Source: Pomphorhynchus laevis (lineage: Eukaryota > Acanthocephala > Palaeacanthocephala > Echinorhynchida > Pomphorhynchidae). From it: a stretch of DNA of 64,000 nucleotides. Under the pieces are notes generated by a model. It saw only the letters and a program-made list of their open reading frames with translations. It searched no databases and was not told where the DNA came from. Location of the stretch: assembly GCA_012934845.2 (NCBI GenBank), contig WNNJ02001739.1:434001-498000 (forward strand), written 5' to 3'. Numbering within the stretch: the stretch's first letter is position 1; each line of letters opens with the position of its first letter. The translations under genes were made by a program, and so were the position numbers. Positions 52,380-62,563 of the stretch are shown here, one piece after another.

Positions 52380-55190
52380 GATCCACGCTTAACTCGCGTA
52401 TCTCTTGGAATGCGAGAGAATTCCGAATCTCGCGGAATGCAAGAGAATAACGTCCCCAGTCTGGTCAGGGAAACAAATTATGAATCATTCGAACTAATTC
52501 GAGGTGAGATCATGTCGGAAAAAGGACAATGCAGCATTTGTCGTCGATTATTTTGCTTAACTTCTACCAGCCGAATACGCAGGCATGGCCCATAACCCGG
52601 TGTCCCGGTTCGGGTCAAACGCCTACTTCCATAAATAGTTCGGCATCATACGATACTCAGGCTGACAACACCTTTTCATGAGAGCATTGGGATATCGTGT
52701 TTATCGAGATGCTACCAGTTCGGTTGTTTCGACGAATACCTAGATCTGCCAGGCCCCAGGTAGCTACAACTCTTTCAATCATTTTGGCTGACATTGCGAG
52801 GGACCACCAGAAGGAAGATGCGTGGATTAAATTGTTGACGTTCGCAAGAATGGTTATCCGCATGCCTGTAAGGACTGAGGATGTTGGCAATCGCAGTTTG
52901 TCTCAGAAGATAAAGGAGGCATGTCTCAAATTTTTTGATATGACATCCAGGTCAGTTGATGATGTTGTGGAGCGAAGGTGGGGAGACCCGGCAACCGAAC
53001 TAAAGTAGACGATCGCGAGGACAATAGAAATCTTTGTCGCAGAGTTTCAGAAAGACTGGAAGACGGTGATGTTCGCGGTGCAATCAGATTAGTGAGCAGA
53101 GACGACGGAATAGTGCAATTCGACGATCAAATTTTGTCAGAACTAAGGTCCAAACACCCCCACGAACTAACCAATTAGGTGGGACACATAGGCAAGTTCA
53201 AATTCACAGTGCACAGCCTTATGCCTTCCCTGTTGTTGCTGCTGACATCGTGAAGTCTGCTATCCGCTCATTCCCCAATTCTTCTTCAAGTGGATTAGAT
53301 GGACTCAGTCCATTACATCTAAAAGACCTGACTGGTTCTTCGTGCGGCCTTCCAGGGGTTAGCCTAGTACATTCCATGGCTGAATTCATCACCGTCGTCT
53401 TAAAAGGTTGTGTGCCGGATTCAATAAGGAAATTTTTCTGCGGTGTTAAACTACTGGCATTACAGAAGCCTAATGACGGTATCCGTCCGATTGCCGTGGG
53501 CTGTACGCTGCGTCGATTGGGATCGAAGATTGTTGCACGTGGGCATCTAACGACATTCTAGATAAGTTCGTACCTCAACAATTTGGCGTTGGAATACCAC
53601 GAGGAGTTGAAGCTGTGACTCACGCGTCCAGACATTTTGTCGCGAACGCCTAGTCCCTGGAGTAGCGCTCGATTTTCATAATGCTTTCAACACGGTCAAC
53701 CGCGTCCACATGATTGACACGGTTCGAAGGAAGCTACCAGCATACCTACCTTTCGTTAACATGTGCTATGGTGAGGAGAGTCATCTCATTGCGGGCGCCT
53801 CAATAATTCCATCCGCCGAAGGTGTACAACAAGGAGACCCACTCGGTCCTCTGCTTTTCTCGCTTACCGTAAATGAAGTTGTCAAACTCTGCCAGTCACC
53901 TTTTTGTGCATGGTATCTCGACGACTGTATTTGGGGGGGTGACTTGGATACGATTTACTCTGATGTAGTTAAAATAATCGATCAGGGTTCAAGAATTGGA
54001 CTGACATTAAATCCTCAAAAGTCGGAGTTAATCAACCGAGATCCAAAAGATCAAATTCGTTTGATGGAATTGATTCCTGAATGCATTCTCACTAGTCCCA
54101 ATGACGCTATTATCTTGGGTACTCCTGTAGGAAACGAGTTGGCGCTCGATGAAACCGTGAATCAATGTGTGTCGTTTCTCCAGAACACTGTCAAACGAAT
54201 GGCTGATCTATCCAGAGAGGATGCGCTGTTTCTATTGCGATGTAGCTTCGATTGTAGCTTTCTATTGCAATGTAGGCATATTTGTACTCAATCGCAAGTA
54301 CGTCAATTCTCGTAAATGCATTGGCCGGACCAAACCTTAGAGCAACCAGCGGAGTGGATGGATCAGATTTCCAACACGGTGTGCGCGGATGGGCGGCTGT
54401 ATGCGGGGAAGAGTTGCCAACGGAAAAACACAAACAAAAACGTTGGTCTCGTCCTATGCACTTGGTCGCTAGTGGTTCTCTCTTATCGGATGCTTATTTT
54501 TCTAAATGTCGAGCTAGACTACTTGGAACGGTAGACAAAGACTCCTGGGGTTTCCTGATGGCACTTCCAATCTCGGAGGTCGGCACCAGATTGGACGATG
54601 TATCATTCACCATTGCCGTGCCGCTACGACTCGGTATCAAATTTAGCGGGGAATTCACATGTGAATGCTGGAATATCAGAGACGCATCAGGTTTGCACGG
54701 TCTGGACTGTCGATATAGCAAATCTCGGCACAGTCAACATTAGGAGATGAACCACATAATTCGGATGGCTTTCTCTTCAGTAGGGATACCTTCTCGACTA
54801 GAACCGGTCGGGTTGTGTCGCAGCGACGGCAAGCGACCTGATGGTGGCACTTTGGTTCCATGGAAGGGCGGCAAATTGCTGATTTGGGACGCTACCTGCA
54901 TAAATCCTCTAGCGGCGAGTTACGAGGACAAGGCAGTCTTTCGGACCGGAGAGGTTGCCGCCTTTGCAGAGAGCAAGAAGAGGGAAAAATACAAAGAGAC
55001 CGACAATAGAATATATACCAATATATTTGGGTGTCTTGGGCAAGGAAACCTCGTGTTTAATTGAAGAGATCGGAAAGATGATGTCAAAGGCCACTGGCCA
55101 ACCTCGATCAACGGCTTTCCTCAGGCAACGATTAAGCGCATCGGTTCAACGTGGGAATGCAGCGTGAAAACTCGAATGCTTGGCGATCAA
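52380..55190 (+). mobile_element. Non-LTR retroelement with zinc finger, RT and restriction-like endonuclease, decayed
   Basis: One long coding region is now spread over several frames. It has an N-terminal C2H2-type finger (CSICRRLFCLTSTSRIRRH, 52530-52590), then FPNSSSSGLDGLSPLHLKDL (53268-53327) and GIRPIAVGCTLRRLGSKI (53480-53535). RT palm motifs are DFHNAFNTVNR (53673-53705), EGVQQGDPLGPLLFSL (53819-53866) and WYLDDCIWGG (53910-53940). Next are a knuckle-like CECW...GLHGLDCRYS.SRHSQH (54661-54740), the nuclease block GKRPDGGTLVPWKGGKLLIW with DATC (54826-54897), and the end LRQRLSASVQRGNAA (55120-55167). The RPDG...W....L.WD spacing fits a PD-(D/E)XK nuclease, as in R2/NeSL-like elements that lack an APE domain. 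Which named clade it belongs to is not settled here. Confidence 0.78.
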
Positions 55191-57340
55191 TTGGTTTCCG
55201 ACTTTTTTAACTGAATGACTGTACTTATTTATATTAAATCACAAATTCTATGAAAAACACAACCTAAAATTTCCACTGTGATCCGTACTAAACTGCATAA
55301 AATTAGATTAAAACACAATTTAAAATAAATAAAATTTGTAAAACATTATTAATTTTAATGATCATTAGTACAAATTATGGAACGTGAAACTCCATGTTAG
55401 TTTTATTTGCATAAAGCATACCGTCACTGTCCTCGTAATTGATTGGGCATATTTAATAGCTTTCATTTATACTCACTTTTGAAAATAAACTCTAGTTATT
55501 ACATAGCATGTGTCACTGCAGAAAAAGTATCTTATTAAAATCATTTGTTAGCAAACATTGCCATCTCTTACTTAGTTTGCCAAATGTATTATTAATCGCA
55601 GTATTCGCGAGTTATGGAGAGAATATTCAAGCTACAATTTGCTTTTATAGCTTTTTAAATATTCATGACATGATCATTCCAACCTTGTAATATCGAAAAT
55701 CATTTTTTTGTGTGAGAAACGATGAATAAACTGGATTTATATATTTTTTAGTATACTCAATGACAAAACCGGATTTTTATATTTTTAATGTAAAAATAAA
55801 ATTACAATTTTTTATTTATAAAAAAAATTCATTTTATATTTAAACCTATTTTATGATAAAATGTATTTAATTAGCTATAATTAAATACAAATTCTACCAC
55901 ATTTTTTAAACTAAGGAAGCTGTTACCAAATTGTCAACATATTTACTAGATTAAAACTTCGTTGATTTTATCCCCTTTGGCTTATTTCTCAGCCAACAAT
56001 TGTTATATGATCGACTCCTTCTCTAAGTTAGAAAAAAGGTGTGTAGATTTTCCATTGTTTTAACTTTTCACTATAACAGCTGACCTCAACACTGTTCTTT
56101 TTCGAATATTTCCCTCCTGTATAAGATTGTCGCACATGCAAATACAGATAAGAAGAATACAAAACACTAGCTTATATTATTTTTCGTCGTGCGTCACATA
56201 CACAGGTGATATTTAATAGCATCGAAAGAAAGAGGTATAAGGCTGATATGTCATGTGAAATCATTGTACAACAGAAATGGAACAAAGAATTAATGAACTG
56301 TCAGACGATCTGATCTGACAGGTAATAAATAATTAAATTAACTTGATTTATTTAAATTGCATAGACTAGCTTTAAAGTAATTAAATATTGTCAAGAGACG
56401 GACACAATTTAAATCATTCAATTATTACCACAATTCTTTAGGGAGCAATCTCATTCTCATCAAAATCTTAGTGAAAAGAATCACTTAATTTTAAGATTAA
56501 TTAACTGCCCTTTAACTGGTCTGAAGTTGATACGACTTTCATTTCGTCGTCTCAATATTTATCTATTCTTTATTTAACAATTAAATTGATGTTTTCTCGT
56601 ATTATTTTTTATTTCAGTACAAAATTATATAAAATGTGCGTTGTTCGTAAAAAACGAAAGGTCACGTAATTATACCTTATGAAATATTAAAAACAGTGAT
56701 AAAGTTGTTTAAACACAGCAGTTAATCCAGATTAGGTTATATCTTTACACCAGAACAATACCTGACTTAAAAGTTTAATGTTGATATTCATCTAAGTGAA
56801 CTAAGGAGCATCTGATTATGTTTTAATAACGATTAAAATAGGAACCAGGTGTATGGTGTTATATTAAATCCCGGTTAAAAATTTATGGCAATGATAATTG
56901 CTATATAATTTATAATTTATATTTATAATATAACTTATAATATATTATAAATTATAATATAACTTAGAATTTACTTTATATAAGTGATTCGAATAATGCT
57001 CAAATTATTTATAACTTAATACTTTTAACTTGGATACTTAGAAAATCAATAAAATATTTTAAGTTATAATAAATAGCAATCAATATTTCTTCTTTAAATG
57101 CATCAGTTGGAAACATCAAAAATTTACAGATATATTTAATTTAACGAATTAATTATTTACTCAAAAATCTTATATTATAAGATTTTATTATCATTTTTTA
57201 TTATAATATTAATCTTATTATATTAATCATCAATATGCAATCAATAATTTTATTATAAAAATATTTTATAATTATTTTATAAAATAATTAATATTAATAA
57301 TCAATATTATTGAACTGTAATTAATATAATACATTAAAAA
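55191..57340. other. AT-rich intergenic DNA
   Basis: No supported gene. Only short AT-rich frames with no family resemblance, for example 55508-55690. ATTATAATAT-type low-complexity runs dominate from 56880 to 57340. Confidence 0.5.
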
Positions 57341-57366
57341 TATTTTATAATGTATTTAAAAATGAA

Positions 57367-57755
57367 TTTGACAAACTACAAGTATAAATTCGAACGGGAA
57401 GATAAAAAAGTCTGATGAAAAGCCAAACAAATTTTTAATTCAAAATTATTTTTTGGATTGAAAAGTAATTATATATATAATCAATATATATAAATATATA
57501 TATCAATATATATACAATATATATATTGTTTCCTTATATTCCATAAGAAAAGCATTTCCACTTGTGCAAACTGTACGTTGTATCCGTCTTTTGAAACCAA
57601 AGACGGAAATAGCACTACAGTTGACGGAAACAACCGACAATCTGTCTTTTGAATTTTCTTTGACAGGAAACCGGAATATGCCAGGCAAATTATGTATATA
57701 ATCTTAGATTTTACCAAAACCGGAGAAGAGCCGGTTATACTTGTAGTTGGCCAAA
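57367..57755. mobile_element. MITE with 21-bp terminal inverted repeats, unit 1 (389 bp)
   Basis: It starts TTTGACAAACTACAAGTATA and ends TTATACTTGTAGTTGGCCAA, inverted copies with one to two mismatches. Inside are CGAACGGGAAGATAAAAAAG, a TA-rich centre, CACTTGTGCAAACTGTACGT, ACAGTTGACGGAAACAACC and AAAACCGGAGAAGAGCCGG. No coding capacity. The transposase family is unknown to me. Confidence 0.8.
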
Positions 57756-57760
57756 ATGAA

Positions 57761-58475
57761 TTTGACCAACTACAAGTATAAATTCGAACGGGAAGATAAA
57801 AAAGTCTGATGAAAAGCCAAACAAATTTTTAATTCAAAATTATTTTTTGGATTGAAAAGTAATTATATATAATCAATATATATAATATTATATATATTGT
57901 TTCCTTATATTCCATAAGAAAAGCATTTCCACTTGTGCAAACTGTACGTTGTATCCGTCTTTTGAAAGTGAAAGATGTAAATAGCACTACAGTTGACGGA
58001 AACAACCAACAATCTGTCTTTTGAATTTTCTTTTACAGGAAACCGGAATATGCCAGGCAAATTATGTATATAATCTTAGATTTTACCAAAACCGGAGAAG
58101 AGCAAAAGCTGTTTGTCAGATCAATATGGTTTTTTTTATCTATTTAAATATTCATTCATTGGTGTCCTTGAAGATGTTTTAAATTCAATAAACACACTTT
58201 ATTTTAAATGTCAAAAGATTACAGTACGCTAATTTAAAAATCTTTAATAATGGAGTGACTCGTTGCCTGATCCGATTTTATATTATTAGAATTTATTAAA
58301 GCCTTTTTAAAAGTAGGTTTTTGTTATAGCAACAGTCGAATTTAGTTCACTCTGTTTATTCTAAAAATGTGTTTTTATAGTTCGATAAAATAATAAAATC
58401 TGTATAAAACGAAGAAAATACTTTTCTGTTAATGAATAATCTGTGTGAAACGAAAGTATAAATCATTACGAATAG
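57761..58475. repeat. MITE unit 2 plus flank, one arm of a local duplication
   Basis: A second MITE unit starts TTTGACCAACTACAAGTATA only 5 bp after unit 1 and runs to GGAGAAGAG (58101). There its terminal repeat is missing and CAAAAGCTGTTTGTCAGAT continues into ordinary flank (58102-58475). This unit-plus-flank segment is duplicated at 59377-60310. Confidence 0.8.
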
Positions 58476-59344
58476 CGAATGTGACTTTATAATGACAATT
58501 AAGTAATTACAAAAATAAAATTTTTAAATGAAACAAATTTCGCAATAAATAATAAACTACCTTGACATTAGTGCTGCTGTTTACTTCTACCATAAGGTGT
58601 ATAAAGGCAAAGGAATATGTTTTCTGGTGCTTTAATTAATACGTTGTGATATGTCCTCACTTGTCTAGATACAGTTGTATTGTATACGAATGTAATTCCG
58701 ACAAAAATAGAAGATTAAGTGCATTTTACCTTCTTTCCAGGAAGATAGAAAGCTCAATTATAGCAACCGTAAGTACATATTTGGCCTTATATAATGCATG
58801 CTAAAGAATATGTACATGATATCGTTTTCTTCATATTTTAGACGTTTGGACTTTTTCTTTTTCTAACTTTCATTTTGTATATTCTAACTCGCAATTTTTA
58901 TAAATGCAATTTCTACACGCATCATACCATAGGATATTGATTTTAATTTTGTTGATGAGAAAAATTTAATTTTCCAGTAATCATATTCAATGGAAATTTA
59001 ATTGATTCATAGTATTTGCCATAAAGGAAAAAAATACTGATTTAATGTTTATTCATATTTTTTAAATATTAGTAAACATTAAATTACATTTAAATTAATT
59101 TTTAAATGTTATTTAATTATTAAATTACATTAATAAACATTAAATAATATTTATAAGAAACACATATAAGAATGATAGCACAGTCTTGTAGATAACAAAA
59201 TCTTGTGTAATTAACTCAACTCTCACACTTTTAGATATCCAATATTTAATCAATATCTTTTTATTATTAAAATATTATTAATAATACATAACATTATAAT
59301 TATTTTCACTCTACTTAATTTAAAGTACTTTTACTGTTTAATTT
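58476..59344. other. AT-rich spacer between the duplicated segments
   Basis: No gene seen. TTTAAATGTTATTTAATTAT-like low-complexity sequence near 59040-59150. Confidence 0.5.
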
Positions 59345-60310
59345 AAAAAATATTTTATAATGTATTTAAAAATGAATTTGGCCAACTACAAGTATATATT
59401 CGAACGGGAAGATAAAAAAAGTCTGATGAAAAGCCAAACAAATTTTTAATTCAAAATTATTTTTTTGGATTGAAAAGTAATTATATATATCATCATTTGG
59501 TCAGCTTCATCAATTATCCTCATGTGAATTCTTTAATCCTAGATGCAGCACTGTACACTACAATCAGCGTAGGTGGACCTCATCAGCAGTGAGCCTAGGC
59601 CTACCTTTCGTGTTTCAGTCCTTTAATTATCTGCTGAAATTTTCCTCTGCTGCCTTTCTATAAAAACAAACGATACCGTTTGTAAGAAAAAACATTTCCA
59701 CTTGTGCAAACTGTACGTTGTATCCGTCTTTTGAAAGTGAAAGATGTAAATGGCACTACAGTTGACGGAAACATCCGACAATCTGTCTTTTGAATTTTCT
59801 TTTACAGGAAACCGGAATCTGCCAGGCAAATTATGTATATAATCTTAGATTTTACCAAAACCGGAGAAGAGCAAAAGCTGTTTGTCAGATTAAAATAGTT
59901 TCTTTTATCTATTTAAATATTCATTCACTAGTGCCCTTGAAGATGTTTTAAATTCAATAAACACACTTTATTTTAAATGTCAAAAGATTACAGTACGTTA
60001 ATTTAAAAATCTTATATAATGAAGTGACCCGTTGCCTGATCCGATTTTATATTATTAGAATTTATTAAAGCCGTTTTGAAAGTAGGTTTTTGCTATAGCA
60101 ACAGTCTAATTCAGTTCACTCCGTTTATTCAAAAATTGTGTTCTTATAATTAATTCGATAAAATAATAAAATCTTTATAGAACGAAGAAAATACTTTTCT
60201 TCGTTCCATAAAGATTTTATTTATAAAAGAAGAAGAAAATGGATATTTTCAATAAAATAATGTTTATTCTATGTGAAACGAAAATATAAATCATTACGAA
60301 TTGCGTTACC
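59345..60310. repeat. Second arm of the duplication (MITE unit 3 plus flank)
   Basis: It matches 57338-57366, then MITE unit 2 and its flank to 58475. In this copy the TA-rich centre of the MITE is replaced by about 190 bp of unrelated sequence (59495-59685, containing GTAGGTGGACCTCATCAGCA). A 27-bp palindrome has arisen at 60165-60221. Confidence 0.8.
60165..60221. repeat. 27-bp near-perfect palindrome, 3-bp centre
   Basis: AATAAAATCTTTATAGAACG and GAAGAAAA are mirrored as TTTTCTTC and GTTCCATAAAGATTTTATT around TAC. Only one of 27 pairs is mismatched. The duplicated counterpart near 58395-58430 has only the short inner GAAAATACTTTTC. Confidence 0.85.
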
Positions 60311-60965
60311 AAACATAGCAACCCATCATATTATCAAATTATAATATAAATTATATTAATAATATAAATTATTTATTCAATTGCTTGCCATTTATACTTC
60401 GTAACAAAAGGTAATTTTTAATAAAAAAAACATCATAAATAATTGCCATTTGAGTGAATGTGTAGAAACTATTTTATTTAAGAATTTATAGCAGCACCGC
60501 AAACGAAATAATGCGATTTATTTCGCCAATTTATTTTATTTGTATTTTATTGTCACTGACCACGCATTGCATCATATTTAAATCTAATGTAATGAATTAT
60601 TCTTATCCTGCTTGGAGATGTAATAATTAGTTTGTCAACAAAAAATATTTATTTATCGAATATTTTATTTAATACATATTTGATTGACGAAAATTTTTCG
60701 AAATGTTCAAAAATAGGAGCAGGATAATAAATATATATGGTATCCGGGGTCGTAACAATATCAGTAAACTACTATTGTGTCTAAAAGTAAAGAATTTTCT
60801 GTGACAAATAATTTAAAGTAAATATAGTATTTTATAATAAAATATCTGATTGAAATTCGTTATAACTCACAATATACATGATTCCTATGTAACTGAGCCG
60901 AATATTTTAATATGTATTACGTGTATTTATATTTGAGTGAATGTCTATATATTTTACATATTGGA
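60311..60965. other. AT-rich intergenic DNA
   Basis: Nothing recognised. Confidence 0.5.
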
Positions 60966-60969
60966 TCAA

Positions 60970-61385
60970 GAACTCTGAGTTTTTAGCAAAACTATAATTC
61001 TGTAACAATTCAAGTTCAGTTTGTCAACAAACTGGTATTTTCTCCGTAGCTTTGGGTTCCACTTTATGAGGTAGTCATTATCAACAAAAAAAGCCAGGTC
61101 ATTTATCCAATGGAATTCCCTAGGAAATTCACTTATATTTTCATGTAGGTTTATAGTAATTCCAGTGGAGATTACAACCTGTCAAATGTTGTAGTAATGA
61201 CGAGTTAGTTCATCTAAATATGTTATAATATCATGTTTATTTCTAATTTTATTAAGAAAGTTTGAGCATCTTGATAATTGAGAACTTTCAACGATGGCAT
61301 TAACTGTAGAGATAACCTTCTCCAAGAGTGCATTTTTCAGAATGATTACATTTCGAATCCAATTGCATTCGAAAATTCATTATAT
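60970..61385 (-). pseudogene. Unidentified coding-like remnant without a start codon
   Basis: Two adjacent minus-strand frames have a protein-like composition. One reads FECNWIRNVIILKNALLEKV, then ISTVNAIVESSQLSRCSNFL and NKIRNKHDIITYLDELTRHY, ending in a stop near 61183. The next, from about 61182 to 60970, reads VVISTGITINLHENISEFPR, then EFHWINDLAFFVDNDYLIKW and NPKLRRKYQFVDKLN. The join TTTGACAG/GT could be a splice acceptor or a decayed frame. I recognise no family. It could be exons of a host gene or an old element. Confidence 0.25.
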
Positions 61386-61830
61386 AAATTTAAATTCCTC
61401 GAATTTCAGCTGATGTAAATACTACTAATAATATGATTTATACAAACCTTTTGTGTAAACGACGAGTTTCCAGGTATTTGTGAGAAACTAAAAGTTACAT
61501 GAAAAATAATATCTTCTATTTTAACTTTTGCTCAGCAAAAATAAATAATACTTTGATGGTGCTACGAATAAAACATTATTAATTAAACAAGTTACTAAAT
61601 ATTGAAAATGCATTTCTCATGAGCTTAGCCATAAGACTGATGTCGACTTAATGCCTTCTTTAAGCCACATTATAAAGTGCGATTCTTGATTTTATAAAAA
61701 AAGCATCGATCAGATTCCGCTTTCGCAATAATCAAATGCAGTTAGATAGGAGAAACATCACGTTATTACGGCAACGATACATATAGGCAACACTGGACGA
61801 ACCAATTAAATTACTAGGTAATGCTAACAT

Positions 61831-62563
61831 AATTAAATATATTAATATTTTACATTAAATATAATACCATTTTTGCATATTTAACTTTCATACAACAGTA
61901 CACCATTCAATTCATTTTTAGCTGATGTAGTGTTTAATTGATTCATTGATTTAATTGATTTAATTGATTAATTTATTTAATTAATTGTGTATTTTTAATC
62001 AATAGTTGGGCTCTGAAACGGGCCCAGCATCTGTCGTTGAATGGGAAAACCCAGGTCCGCCTCTGGGGCACTTGGGCTATCTCGGGATTAGTCTTCTTCT
62101 CTAGAGGACGTCCCCCAGAGCAAAGACTAAGGTTTCTTAAGCTCCTCGTCTCTCGCTTACCCAACATAGTCCGCGCCGACTGGTCTCTTCGGGGGGTGAA
62201 AGACCCCGGGTGGTTCAGTCGGAAAGCGGCGTGCTGAATTGGTTGGAGGGCTCAGATCCCTATCGATTTAAGGCCATAATTGATGGAAGAAGAGAATTTG
62301 ATACAAAGGTCTTTAATGCTGATGATCTTCCGTTTTGTCCTTACACTGAATTTTTGACTAACTACTTTTGCATGTTTTTGTGATTAATAAAGTCCTTATT
62401 ATTATAATAATTAAATATATTAAATATTTTACATTAAATATAATACCATTTTTGCATATTTTACTTTTATACAACAGTACACCATTCAATTTATTTTTAG
62501 CTGATGTATTGTTTAATTGATTCATTGATTTAATAGATTAATTTATTTAATTAATTGTGTATT
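61831..62563. repeat. Long direct repeats (about 160 bp) flanking a SINE
   Basis: 61831-61993 and 62409-62563 are nearly identical, running from AATTAAATATATT to TTAATTGTGTATT and containing CATACAACAGTACACCATTC or its one-base variant. One 8-9 bp indel and a few substitutions separate them. They abut the SINE at 61994-62408 on both sides. They are far longer than a usual LINE-type target duplication. Confidence 0.85.
61994..62408 (+). mobile_element. tRNA-related SINE (second family), GC-rich
   Basis: A GC-rich island in AT-rich DNA. TGGTTCAGTCGG (about 62210-62221) matches a pol III A box except for one base. GGCTCAGATCC (about 62249-62259) resembles a B box at tRNA-like spacing. The order is a 5' part with TCTAGAGGACGT and CCCCCAGAGCAAAGACTAAG, then the A/B region, then a 3' part ending GATTAATAAAGTCCTTATTA. 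Having the promoter boxes inside rather than at the start suggests a composite or dimeric SINE. A diverged second copy lies at 33060-33453 on the minus strand. Confidence 0.65.

Noticed and set aside
55508-55690. 60-codon plus-strand frame
   Set aside because: Short, with no family resemblance and no supporting signals in AT-rich DNA.
62037-62237. 66-codon frame in the GC-rich island
   Set aside because: The island is a tRNA-related SINE with a second diverged copy. The frame is not conserved between the two.
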